A stretch of 64,000 nt of DNA from Flavobacterium sp. N3904. Its GTDB lineage: Bacteria; Bacteroidota; Bacteroidia; Flavobacteriales; Flavobacteriaceae. The notes below the pieces were generated by a model. The model was not told the origin of the DNA. It saw only the letters and a program-made list of their open reading frames with translations, and made no database searches. A program made the translations under genes and the position numbers. Positions 1-7,586 of this stretch are shown here, in pieces. The number at the start of each line of letters is the position of its first letter. Position 1 is the stretch's first letter. Location: positions 558,001 to 622,000 of the forward strand of contig NZ_CP110009.1 of NCBI RefSeq assembly GCF_025947305.1, given 5' to 3'.

Positions 1-27
1 TCATTTCAGCATTAGAACTCATTAGCC

Positions 28-711
28 ATGAAGAATTTTAAAATAATATTCTCATCCCTATTTCTTGCAACTGTAATCAGTTGTGGCAAAAATGAGCCAG
101 AAGAAAAAGTTAGAAAAGAGACAAATGCATCACAAACCACAAATCTTGGCTCCGACAGTTTGACCAACGAAACCCAAATTATTAACGAATCGGTCAAAAA
201 AAATCAGCCAAAGGATAGTTATATTACATCTAATCCTTCTCCAAGCACAACCAAGAATACAGAAAAAAACCACCTGGTTACAAAAGATAAGGAAACTGTC
301 AATCCTACAACAACAGCAACAAAAAATGAAGAAATAGCCGAAGCAATTATTAATACTCCGTTGAGAAACTTATTAAACAACGCACAACTAGGTAAATCTT
401 ACACAAAAAAAGAGCTAATCGAACATTATAAATTTCCAAAAGAAGCGGTTGATCTTATAAAAAGCGTAACATATGTAGGAGAAAATAAATTGTATTTCAA
501 ATGGGGTTCTACATGGTTGGCGGAAAAAGTATCAGATGCCAAGTTCAAAAATGATACATTAGTTTTTGCTTTCAAAAAAAATAAAACCTACGTTTCTGGT
601 GGAGCTATAGGAATTAAATACAATAAAAAAATATATACCGACCTGATTCTTAACAACGGAGCTGCCTACATTCCTTCAGTAAAAGGCTACCACTGGGATA
701 TTAATAAATAA
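28..711 (+). CDS. Predicted lipoprotein of unknown function
   Basis: The 227-residue product starts with a lipoprotein signal peptide ending in a lipobox (V-I-S-C, Cys19), so it should be lipidated and membrane-anchored. Residues about 20-105 are a Ser/Thr/Asn/Lys-rich low-complexity linker. Residues about 110-227 form a compact lysine- and aromatic-rich domain that I do not recognise. The stop overlaps the tag start by one base (TAATG), so the two genes are probably translationally coupled, though no functional link to DNA repair is evident. The lipoprotein call is firm; the function is unknown. Confidence 0.8.
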   Translation: MKNFKIIFSSLFLATVISCGKNEPEEKVRKETNASQTTNLGSDSLTNETQIINESVKKNQPKDSYITSNPSPSTTKNTEKNHLVTKDKETVNPTTTATKNEEIAEAIINTPLRNLLNNAQLGKSYTKKELIEHYKFPKEAVDLIKSVTYVGENKLYFKWGSTWLAEKVSDAKFKNDTLVFAFKKNKTYVSGGAIGIKYNKKIYTDLILNNGAAYIPSVKGYHWDINK

Positions 712-1274
712 TGGAAAAAGAAATTAAAAGATGTGGTTGGTGCAATTCCAGCGAATTATATCAAAAGTACCACGACGAAGAATGGGGAGTTCCTGTTTAC
801 GAAGATACCAAACTATTTGAATTCCTTTTACTAGAAACGTTCCAAGCGGGTTTGAGTTGGATTACAATACTCAATAAAAGAGAAAACTTCAGAACAGCAT
901 TTGACGCTTTCGATTATAAAAAAATCGCTATATATTCCGAAGATAAAATTCAGGAATTAATGCAAAATCCAGGGATCATCAGAAACCAGTTAAAAATACG
1001 TTCGGCTGTTTCAAATGCAGTTGCCTTTATGAAAGTACAAGAAGAATTTGGAAGCTTTTCAAAGTATATTTGGGGTTTTACAGATGGGAAACCCATTGTC
1101 AACAATCGAAAAAACCTTGGCGAAGTTCAAGCTACCACCCCATTATCCGATGCTATCAGTAAAGATTTAAAAAAACGCGGATTCAAGTTTGTCGGTTCAA
1201 CAGTTGTTTATGCACATATGCAAGCTACAGGAATGATTGATGACCATATAGCTGATTGCTGGAGAAGAAATTAA
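711..1274 (+). CDS. tag: DNA-3-methyladenine glycosylase I
   Basis: This base-excision repair enzyme removes 3-methyladenine from alkylated DNA in the cytoplasm. The 187-residue length is normal for the family. The N-terminal RCGWC segment and His21, with the C-terminal DDHIADCW segment, supply the Cys/His residues that bind the structural zinc in TAG proteins. The block DEEWGVPVYEDTKLFEFL and GLSWITIL are typical family signatures. The start overlaps the stop of the upstream lipoprotein by one base. The 3' end overlaps the convergent aat gene by four bases, so no room exists for a separate terminator. Confidence 0.95.
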   Translation: MEKEIKRCGWCNSSELYQKYHDEEWGVPVYEDTKLFEFLLLETFQAGLSWITILNKRENFRTAFDAFDYKKIAIYSEDKIQELMQNPGIIRNQLKIRSAVSNAVAFMKVQEEFGSFSKYIWGFTDGKPIVNNRKNLGEVQATTPLSDAISKDLKKRGFKFVGSTVVYAHMQATGMIDDHIADCWRRN

Positions 1275-1915
1275 CCTTTGTTTCCATTTAAAATCTCCAT
1301 AAAAACAGCTCTTTCTATTTCTCTACAGCCTAAACTTTCGAGATGTCCATTATAAACCTGACAATCCAAAAGGCTATAATTTTCAATTTTAAGTTGGCCT
1401 ACCAATTCAATAAAAGCAACTTTTGAAGCATTTGAAACCAATGAAAACATACTTTCTCCGCAGAAAATGTGTCCTAAATCAATGCCGTACAATCCGCCAA
1501 CCAATTGATTGTTTTGCCAAACTTCAACAGATTTTGCAATTCCAAGTTCATGTAGTTTACAATAGGCCTCTATCATTTCATTGGTAATCCAAGTTTCTGT
1601 TTGCCCATCGCGTTTTACTTGTTGGCAATTGGAGATTACATCCCTGAAATTTTGATTGAAAGTAACTTTAAATATATTCCTATTGAAGATGTTTCGCATA
1701 CTTTTGGAAACTATCAACTCATCTAAAAACAACACCATTCTTAGATTGGGTGACCACCAAATAATAGGTTCGCCTTCGTTGAACCAGGGAAAAATTCCGC
1801 TTCTGTAAGCGAGTTGCAAACGCTCTGGCAACAAATCACCCCCAATGGCAAGAATCCCGTCGCGATTGGCGTGGGATACTGGAGGAAAAAACAAATCTTT
1901 CGTTAAATAATACAT
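1271..1915 (-). CDS. aat: Leucyl/phenylalanyl-tRNA--protein transferase
   Basis: This enzyme adds Leu or Phe from charged tRNA to N-terminal Lys/Arg of proteins, creating N-degrons for the ClpS/ClpAP pathway. The 214-residue product has the family signatures: FPPVSHANRDGILAIGGDL near the N-terminus, GIFPWFNEGEPIIWWSP at about 40-55, and VGGLYGIDLGHIFCGESMFS in the second half. Length is typical. It is convergent with and slightly overlaps tag. The upstream side holds a 17-bp inverted repeat that separates it from the DUF3127 gene. Confidence 0.96.
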   Translation of the reverse strand: MYYLTKDLFFPPVSHANRDGILAIGGDLLPERLQLAYRSGIFPWFNEGEPIIWWSPNLRMVLFLDELIVSKSMRNIFNRNIFKVTFNQNFRDVISNCQQVKRDGQTETWITNEMIEAYCKLHELGIAKSVEVWQNNQLVGGLYGIDLGHIFCGESMFSLVSNASKVAFIELVGQLKIENYSLLDCQVYNGHLESLGCREIERAVFMEILNGNKG

Positions 1916-1962
1916 TTTTTAATAAATCAATAGCGATGCCATCCAAAATTTCAATAAATGAG

Positions 1963-2006
1963 AAATTCCAAATTCCAATAAAATTTATAATTGGAATTTG
2001 GAATTT
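1963..2006. repeat. Intergenic 17-bp inverted repeat
   Basis: The arms at 1963-1979 and 1990-2006 are perfect reverse complements built from the unit AATTCCAA / TTGGAATT, separated by 10 bases. It lies just after the stop of the DUF3127 gene on the minus strand and ahead of aat. It could end the flavin reductase-DUF3127 transcript, but no clear U-tract follows. It may equally be a copy of a dispersed palindromic repeat. Confidence 0.7.
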
Positions 2007-2026
2007 AAAAATTTGCTTTTTATTGT

Positions 2027-2401
2027 TTAGAATGGCAAATCGTCTGCTTCTTCTTCATTTAAGTTAGTTGCAGGTGCAAAAGTTGAAGCAGCTGGCATAG
2101 GAGGCGCTTGTTGAGTTGGAGCTTCAGCAGCTACTCTTTCAATTCTCCAACCTTGAATACTGTTGAAATATTTAGTTTCACCTTGTGGATTGACCCATTC
2201 TCTTCCTCTCAAATTGATAGAAACTTTTACAGGTTCCCCAACATTATAATTGCTTAGCAAATCACATTTGTCTTGAGTAAATTCAATCATAATGTGTTGC
2301 GGATATTGCTCATCAGTAGTAACAACCAGTTCTCTTTTTTTGAATGACGCACTTACTTGTTGCTCTGGATTAACAACTTTAATTTTTCCTATTACTTCCA
2401 T
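2027..2401 (-). CDS. DUF3127 family protein, OB-like fold likely
   Basis: The sequence MEVIGKIKVV...SFKKRELVV...QYPQHIMIEFTQDK...GREWVNPQGETKYFNSIQGWRIERV is the DUF3127 signature, a Bacteroidota family of small beta-rich proteins resembling single-strand DNA-binding proteins. The tail (about residues 92-124) is Ala/Pro-rich and ends in acidic EEEADDLPF, which matches the SSB-type C-terminal tip that recruits repair proteins. I chose the Met at 2401, since the longer reading frame would run into the upstream gene and adds only a basic non-conserved stretch. It follows the flavin reductase-like gene by 20 bp, so one operon is likely. Role in DNA metabolism is an inference. Confidence 0.85.
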   Translation of the reverse strand: MEVIGKIKVVNPEQQVSASFKKRELVVTTDEQYPQHIMIEFTQDKCDLLSNYNVGEPVKVSINLRGREWVNPQGETKYFNSIQGWRIERVAAEAPTQQAPPMPAASTFAPATNLNEEEADDLPF

Positions 2402-2421
2402 CTTCTTTTTATTTATTATTG

Positions 2422-3309
2422 TTACTTTGAATTTATTTTTTTTGCTAAAAGTACTTTCCAAGCCGAAAGAACATCGTTAATCAGAAGATATCTTTTGGCT
2501 TCCAAGTGCTGTTTTTCTATATCATCTGCACTCAAAACTGCTTTTACAGCAAAATTTTGGTTTACAAATATACTAACTTCTTTAGTAGTAGGCAAGGCTT
2601 CAATATTACCCAACAACCCTAAATCGTTTCCATCAAAAACCGGGCTGTTTCTTATAAAATTAGGTATCGCATCAACTCCAATACCTAAAGTTGTAAGCGG
2701 CTTTGGCACTTCAAATAATCCGCGATTTGATCTGGAATACCAATTGGCTCCCAGTCTGGATACTAAATCAATTTTATACTGATCAATAGCTCCATTTTTA
2801 TCTAAAACGGCTTCATTGATATGGATACGCAATACTTCACAAAGGATTAAGTTTCCGGCACCACCTTCGGTTCCCAATGGAATTATTTGGGTAACTTTGC
2901 ATTCAAATTGTACTGGCGATTCCTTGACTCTATAGGGCTTTACAACATCGGAAGGAACTGGAGTAAATCCAGCCTTCACAAATTCATTGACTCCTTCGGC
3001 ATATTCTGTGCTGGCCAGCGAAGTTTGTTGCACCATATCATAATTTACCACATTGATAACCACTTCCCCAGTGGCTTCGGCATTAATTAAGGTGTGTTTA
3101 ATTGTATTGTTCCTTACACGTCTTGCTGGTGAAAAAATAAGAATGGGCGGATTGGCACTGAACACATTGAAAAAGCTAAAGGGAGAAAGATTAGGAATTC
3201 CATTTTTACTAATAGTACTAGCAAAAGCAATAGGCCGCGGGCCAACCGAACTTTGTAAATACCCTTGTAGTTTTACAGTGTCAATGCTTTTTGGATCAAT
3301 ACTAATCAT
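2422..3309 (-). CDS. Flavin reductase-like (FMN-binding split barrel) protein
   Basis: The N-terminal 200 residues carry the FMN-binding split-barrel pattern: VGPRPIAFASTISKNGIPNLSPFSFFNVFSANPP binds the flavin phosphate and isoalloxazine in this family. Such proteins reduce free flavins or act as NAD(P)H:flavin oxidoreductases; the substrate here is unknown. The extra C-terminal region of about 90 residues is common in the bacteroidotal subgroup. The start at 3309 (MISIDPKSID) is preferred over an upstream in-frame Met because the extension is non-conserved and cysteine-rich. A TATTTTTG box at 3326-3333 on this strand fits a promoter -7 element 17 bases upstream of the start. The gene leads an operon with the DUF3127 gene. 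Confidence 0.88.
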   Translation of the reverse strand: MISIDPKSIDTVKLQGYLQSSVGPRPIAFASTISKNGIPNLSPFSFFNVFSANPPILIFSPARRVRNNTIKHTLINAEATGEVVINVVNYDMVQQTSLASTEYAEGVNEFVKAGFTPVPSDVVKPYRVKESPVQFECKVTQIIPLGTEGGAGNLILCEVLRIHINEAVLDKNGAIDQYKIDLVSRLGANWYSRSNRGLFEVPKPLTTLGIGVDAIPNFIRNSPVFDGNDLGLLGNIEALPTTKEVSIFVNQNFAVKAVLSADDIEKQHLEAKRYLLINDVLSAWKVLLAKKINSK

Positions 3310-3391
3310 AAAATTTTTATTTGGACAAAAATAGCAAAATAGCATCAGCATTTTTGATTAATTTCAAAAATATATTATGAAAACAAATACT

Positions 3392-3470
3392 CTAGCCCTG
3401 ATAGAATTGGAAATCTTTTTATTACCCTGTCAGGGTTTTGAACCCTGACAGAGTAATAAAAAATTGAAAC
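3392..3470 (+). repeat. Dispersed hairpin repeat, copy A (3' end lost)
   Basis: It starts with the conserved end CTAGCCCTGATAGAA, followed by a very long stem. CTGTCAGGGTT (3427-3437) pairs with AACCCTGACAG (3441-3451), and the pairing extends through ATTAC/GTAAT and a T/A tract to about 28 bp. The conserved right end seen in the other copies (GCAACGAA..GATTAGCTCC) is missing. The element lies between divergent genes, upstream of the histidine kinase. Confidence 0.75.
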
Positions 3471-3591
3471 GTATACCAAGACACTAGTGAAGCGAACTGA
3501 CGAAGTAATAAGATCCAGATAATAATGATTTTGATGACCACACAATCCAAAACCTATTATTTCGTTATATTTATACCACAAATTTACTTTT

Positions 3592-4737
3592 ATGAATTTT
3601 TCCGAAAACAGCAACCCTATTCGTTGGATTATTATTTTTATATCTTTTTTAATTATATCAATAATCCTCTGGAACACTTATACTTTTTTTCAAATTTTCA
3701 AAAACGAAGAACGGTTAAAAATGAAACTTTGGGCCACTGCAGAAAAAACTCTAATCAATGCAGGCGAAAACACCGAAGTCGACTTACCGCTTCAAATATT
3801 TAGCAACAATACTACAATTCCGTTGATTCTGACAGAGAATGACAGCATAATAAATACTGTAAACATTGACGAAACCATAATTAAAGACAAAAGAAAAGCA
3901 AAAGAATATTTGAACGAATTAAAAAATGAAAACGAACCTATAAAAATTATTTATGCGCCAGGAAGATCGCAGGAATTATATTATGGAGATTCCTCATTGA
4001 TTGATAAACTCAAATATTACCCTATTGCTTTATCATTGATAATAATTCTATTTGCTATTTTAATCTATAATTTTTACCAAAGTAATAAAATGGCTACTCA
4101 AAATAAACTTTGGGCGGGTATGGCCAAAGAAACTGCTCACCAAATAGGAACGCCGCTATCGTCTTTGATCGGTTGGCTGGAAATTTTGAAATTAGACAAT
4201 ATAGAAGAATCTACAACCATTGAAATAGAAAAAGATATTGAGCGTTTGCAAACTATTACGGAACGGTTTTCAAAAATTGGATCGGAACCCAAACTTGAGA
4301 ATAAAGACATCATTCAAGAAACCAAACAATCCTATGATTATTTAATATCCCGTTTTTCTAACCAGATTGAATTCACTTTTAAAGCTCCCCAAAAACCGAT
4401 ATATGTATTGCTAAACCCAACACTGCACAGCTGGACAATAGAAAACCTTGTGAAAAATGCCATTGATGCAATGAAAGGAAGAGGGAAATTGTCGCTGGAA
4501 ATGCAAGAAGACAATCATCATATAAAAATAAACGTAACCGACACGGGTAGTGGTATTCCAAAAAAGGAATTCCATCGCATTTTCGAAACGGGTTTTACAA
4601 CAAAAAAAAGAGGATGGGGACTCGGTCTTTCCTTAACCAAAAGAATAGTTGAGGAATACCACAAAGGTTCCATTAAAGTATTGCACTCTGATATGGGTAA
4701 AGGCACAACAATGCAAATTAGTTTGAAGAAAGCATAA
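3592..4737 (+). CDS. Membrane sensor histidine kinase
   Basis: This 381-residue kinase should autophosphorylate on His183 in the H-box AKETAHQIGTPLSS. Two membrane segments (about 11-33 and 141-162) enclose a roughly 105-residue extracytoplasmic sensor region. The HATPase domain shows an N-box (ENLVKNAIDAM, 284-294), G1 (DTGSGIP, 317-323) and G2 (RGWGLGLSL, 340-348). No response regulator is adjacent, so it is an orphan kinase whose partner must be encoded elsewhere. The convergent transglutaminase-like gene ends only three bases beyond its stop. The upstream region holds dispersed repeat copy A. Confidence 0.95.
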   Translation: MNFSENSNPIRWIIIFISFLIISIILWNTYTFFQIFKNEERLKMKLWATAEKTLINAGENTEVDLPLQIFSNNTTIPLILTENDSIINTVNIDETIIKDKRKAKEYLNELKNENEPIKIIYAPGRSQELYYGDSSLIDKLKYYPIALSLIIILFAILIYNFYQSNKMATQNKLWAGMAKETAHQIGTPLSSLIGWLEILKLDNIEESTTIEIEKDIERLQTITERFSKIGSEPKLENKDIIQETKQSYDYLISRFSNQIEFTFKAPQKPIYVLLNPTLHSWTIENLVKNAIDAMKGRGKLSLEMQEDNHHIKINVTDTGSGIPKKEFHRIFETGFTTKKRGWGLGLSLTKRIVEEYHKGSIKVLHSDMGKGTTMQISLKKA

Positions 4738-4740
4738 ACT

Positions 4741-5913
4741 CTATTTGACAGGAACTCCAAACCAAGTCATTTTTGCAAACATTGATTTTCTTGCTGATTT
4801 ACTTTTACTCAAATAATCATTCACAAATTTCTCTTGTACTTCTATTTGTTTGAGAATATCAATTAATGCGTTTTTCAAAGACTTTACATTAGCAATATTG
4901 TTGTCATTATATGCTCCAATCTTATAAATACGATTTTGACAATCTAAAATTTTTGCCTTTGGGGTTTCAATCATTGCCTTGATTTCGACATCTGGCAGTA
5001 TTGGCTTGAACCTATTATTACGATAATAAATAAAATCATTGAATAGCACTACAGCTTGATTGTAATCATCACTGATAGCTTGAAATTTGTCCATTGCTTC
5101 ATTATTCTGAACAGCATCAACTTCACTTCTTTTCGAAAGAATCATCTCCCGGATCAAATTATTTTTGACGCCATTTTTTTCCATTCGAATTAAAGAAGTT
5201 CGCGCTTTATCCAAATCAGACAGACGTTCATATTCTTCTATTTGGGTTTCAAAATCAAAATTAGGTTTGCTTTTGTCTCCTTTTGTATTCCCGTCAATAA
5301 ACTCCTGATTTGTAATTGGGTAATTTAGAAATTGCCACATATAATCAAAAGGCATGTGGGTCGCAATATATTGATTTGGTGTTGCTTTATAATGAAGGTT
5401 GTTTATTTTTTTGAAAAACTTTTTTTTATCAACATAACCCGCACCCCAAGTCGGGTCAAAAAGCCACCAAGTACCATCAATTTTGGCTGCGCACCATGCA
5501 TGTGCTAATACGCTTACTTTTCCATTTTGCTTGGTGTAGCCATAAACAAGACAGGATTTGACTCCAGTTTTCTGCGCAATATCATTGAATACTTCGGCAT
5601 AATGAATACAAACTCCTTTCTTGGTCAGGACAGTATTTTTTATTTTATCCTGCGAAATCTCTTTGTAATCAATAGATTCTATATTCTCAATATCGTATCT
5701 GATATTTGATGCTGTCCAATAAAAAGCAGCTCTAGCTTTGTCATTTTCCGACTTGAAATTGGCATTAATATATTGCGCAATTCCTGTTGTTGAAGTACTT
5801 AATTCCTTAGGAATCTTATCCATTTTAGTATCTATCAGAGCATAAAGCTCCTTGGTTTGACCAAAGCTGGCAACCGTAAACATCACAAATAAAACAACAT
5901 ACCTCATATCCAT
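4741..5913 (-). CDS. Secreted transglutaminase-like cysteine protein
   Basis: The product (390 residues) begins with a signal peptide (VVLFVMFTVASFGQ). It carries the transglutaminase/protease-like triad: Cys102 in KKGVCIHYAEVF, His138 in VLAHAWCAAKI and Asp153 in WWLFDPTWG. The C-terminal half (about 200-390) is charged and alpha-helical in appearance and not recognised. Members of this family act as periplasmic peptidases or crosslinking enzymes; the substrate is unknown. An alternative start two codons downstream (MRYVV) is possible. It is separated from the upstream HIT gene by a strong terminator. Confidence 0.88.
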   Translation of the reverse strand: MDMRYVVLFVMFTVASFGQTKELYALIDTKMDKIPKELSTSTTGIAQYINANFKSENDKARAAFYWTASNIRYDIENIESIDYKEISQDKIKNTVLTKKGVCIHYAEVFNDIAQKTGVKSCLVYGYTKQNGKVSVLAHAWCAAKIDGTWWLFDPTWGAGYVDKKKFFKKINNLHYKATPNQYIATHMPFDYMWQFLNYPITNQEFIDGNTKGDKSKPNFDFETQIEEYERLSDLDKARTSLIRMEKNGVKNNLIREMILSKRSEVDAVQNNEAMDKFQAISDDYNQAVVLFNDFIYYRNNRFKPILPDVEIKAMIETPKAKILDCQNRIYKIGAYNDNNIANVKSLKNALIDILKQIEVQEKFVNDYLSKSKSARKSMFAKMTWFGVPVK

Positions 5914-5927
5914 TTATTTTTTAGGCG

Positions 5928-5973
5928 CAAAAAAACACGAATCTTTTAAATTGCATCTTAAAAGATTCGTGTT
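5928..5973 (-). terminator. Intrinsic terminator of the greA-HIT operon
   Basis: A perfect 16-bp stem (5934-5949 with 5958-5973, containing ACACGAATCTTTTAA) is followed on the minus strand by a run of T. It lies just after the HIT gene stop. Confidence 0.9.
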
Positions 5974-5988
5974 CATCGCCTTTATATT

Positions 5989-6378
5989 TTACAAATTTGA
6001 TTGAATACTTTTCGCCAAAGCCTCAAATTCATCTTTTGTCAAACTCACTTTATGTCTGAACGTCATTTCCCCCATTTCATTCAGAGGAATTAAATGAACA
6101 TGTGCGTGTGGCACTTCAAGACCAATCACGGCCATTCCTATCCTTTTGCATGCAACTGTTTTCTCTAGAGCAATCGCTACCTTTTTAGAAAAGGCCATCA
6201 ATCCAAGGTACAAATCATCTTCAATATCAAACAGCTTGTCAATTTCTTTCTTGGGTATACAAAGTGTGTGTCCTTTTGCATTGGGATTTACATCCAAAAA
6301 AGCCAAGAAATTATCATCTTCGGCCACTTTGTAACAAGGTATTTCTCCGTCAATTATTTTTTTAAAAATGGAGCTCAT
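5989..6378 (-). CDS. HIT family nucleotide-binding hydrolase
   Basis: The histidine-triad motif HAHVHLIP is present at about 90-97, with the family N-terminal signature SIFKKIIDGEIPCYKV and the GHTLCIPKKEI block. HIT proteins hydrolyse nucleotide phosphoramidates or dinucleotides in the cytoplasm; the natural substrate in this lineage is not established. Length (129 residues) is typical. It lies 42 bp downstream of greA on the same strand, so both are probably cotranscribed and end at the terminator at 5928-5973. Confidence 0.95.
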   Translation of the reverse strand: MSSIFKKIIDGEIPCYKVAEDDNFLAFLDVNPNAKGHTLCIPKKEIDKLFDIEDDLYLGLMAFSKKVAIALEKTVACKRIGMAVIGLEVPHAHVHLIPLNEMGEMTFRHKVSLTKDEFEALAKSIQSNL

Positions 6379-6420
6379 TGTCTATTGGTTTATTTGTTGA
6401 ATCGATTAAACATTTGAATA

Positions 6421-6897
6421 TTAATCTCTGGATATTTCCAAAATTTCAAATTTCAAAACTCCATTGGGAACTGTAATTTCAGCTACTTCACCCACTTTTT
6501 TCCCCAACAATCCTTTACCGATTGGGGAAGTAACCGAAATTTTTCCGGTTTTCAAGTCGGCTTCACTTTCGGCAACAAGAGTGTATTTCATCTCCATACC
6601 GTTTGTTTGGTTTTTGATTTTGACAATTGACAAAACCAATACTTTAGACAAATCCAAGTTGGACTCATCAATTAATCTAGCGTTAGAATGCACTTCTTCC
6701 AGCTTAGCAATCCTCATCTCTAGCATTCCTTGGGCTTCTTTGGCTGCATCGTATTCTGCATTTTCAGACAAATCCCCTTTATCCCTTGCTTCTGCTATAT
6801 CTTGGGATGCTTTAGGACGCATCACGCTTTTTAAATAATCTAATTCTTCTCTTAATTTTTTTAATCCTTCCGCTGTGTAATAAGATATTGCGCTCAT
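6421..6897 (-). CDS. greA: Transcription elongation factor GreA
   Basis: The 158-residue product has the GreA architecture. An N-terminal coiled coil (about 1-75) includes the acidic tip ARDKGDLSENAEYDAAKE, which reaches into the RNA polymerase secondary channel to stimulate cleavage of backtracked RNA. A C-terminal FKBP-like domain follows (SPIGKGLLGKKVGEVAEITVPNG). The acidic tip residues are intact. It heads an operon with the HIT gene. Its leader contains a hairpin with a T-rich tail (see 6922-6947). Confidence 0.97.
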   Translation of the reverse strand: MSAISYYTAEGLKKLREELDYLKSVMRPKASQDIAEARDKGDLSENAEYDAAKEAQGMLEMRIAKLEEVHSNARLIDESNLDLSKVLVLSIVKIKNQTNGMEMKYTLVAESEADLKTGKISVTSPIGKGLLGKKVGEVAEITVPNGVLKFEILEISRD

Positions 6898-6921
6898 AAT
6901 TTCATCATTTATATAAATAGA

Positions 6922-6960
6922 AAAAATCCCATCAGGACGGGATTTCTTTCCACAAAGATA
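6922..6960 (-). promoter_or_regulatory. greA promoter -7 box and 5'-leader hairpin
   Basis: On the minus strand TATCTTTG (6953-6960) matches the Bacteroidota TAnnTTTG element. Directly downstream, AAATCCC and GGGATTT form a short stem followed by TTTTTT, about 25 bases before the greA start. It resembles an attenuator or a 5'-terminal protective hairpin. No convincing -33 TTTG was found at standard spacing. Confidence 0.5.
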
Positions 6961-7022
6961 CTATAATTTTGTTTTAGTCTATAATTATATGTTAATCATA
7001 TCAATTTCAAAGTTAAATAAAT

Positions 7023-7030
7023 TAAATTTG
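7023..7030 (+). promoter_or_regulatory. -7 box TAAATTTG upstream of a small lipoprotein gene
   Basis: TAAATTTG fits the TAnnTTTG element and lies about 31 bases upstream of the ATG at 7062. The -33 region is not clear. Confidence 0.5.
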
Positions 7031-7061
7031 TTTCGCTAATTCTTTTACTTAATTTTAAATA

Positions 7062-7475
7062 ATGAAAAAATATCTTTTACTAATTTTCGTTTCTTTTTTT
7101 ATAATAAGCTGTAGCAATAACGAGAACTCCAATTCAAACCCATACATTCCAAACTATAGTTTTACGGTCGATTTAAACTTAAATTTACCCACATATTCTA
7201 CTCTAAAATATGCCAGTAATGCCGTATATTATTCTGGAGCAGGAGCCCGAGGAATTATAGTTTTCAATACAGGCAGTGGCTATAATGCATTTGATGCAGC
7301 CTGTCCCAATCAAGAACTCAGTAGTTGTTCTACAATGACCATAAAAGGCATTAATGCAATTTGTGCATGTGACAGTAAAGAATACAGTTTATTTACGGGT
7401 CAAGGCAGCATGCAATATCCTATGAAACAATACCGAGTAGAAGTAAACGGAAATATCATTAGAGTCTACAACTAA
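7062..7475 (+). CDS. Lipoprotein with a degenerate Rieske-like domain
   Basis: A lipoprotein signal peptide ends at Cys17 (IISC). The rest (about 35-137) has the layout of a small Rieske [2Fe-2S] domain: the first ligand loop reads DAACPNQ (Cys81, Asn83) and the second CACDSKEYSLFTGQG (Cys101, Asp104), followed by the typical ending PMKQYRVEVNGNIIRV. A functional Rieske site needs C-x-H and C-x-x-H. Here both histidines are replaced (Asn83, Asp104), so an ordinary cluster is unlikely. Extra Cys89 and Cys103 could form disulfides. The gene stands alone, with its own -7 box and a bidirectional terminator downstream. Confidence 0.75.
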   Translation: MKKYLLLIFVSFFIISCSNNENSNSNPYIPNYSFTVDLNLNLPTYSTLKYASNAVYYSGAGARGIIVFNTGSGYNAFDAACPNQELSSCSTMTIKGINAICACDSKEYSLFTGQGSMQYPMKQYRVEVNGNIIRVYN

Positions 7476-7527
7476 TATTTATTTCGTCAGTTCGCTTAAG
7501 CTCGTGTGAGCATAACACCTTTAAAAA

Positions 7528-7569
7528 CAAAAATCCTGAAAGTTCAAACTGAAACTTTCAGGATTTTTT
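7528..7569. terminator. Bidirectional intrinsic terminator
   Basis: A 14-bp stem (AAATCCTGAAAGTT at 7531-7544 with its complement at 7553-7566) is flanked by A and T runs. It serves the convergent lipoprotein and TonB-receptor genes. Confidence 0.9.
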
Positions 7570-7586
7570 CATTATAAATTCAAAAT

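Noticed and set aside
1963..2006. Insertion-sequence terminal inverted repeats
   Set aside because: The arms are only 10 bases apart with no transposase, so this is a palindromic repeat or terminator and not an IS element.
2402..2461. Extended DUF3127 start
   Set aside because: It overlaps the end of the upstream flavin reductase-like gene and adds a basic non-family stretch before MEVIGK.
2357..2782. 141-residue plus-strand frame across the DUF3127/flavin reductase boundary
   Set aside because: A shadow frame antisense to two recognisable genes, without motifs.
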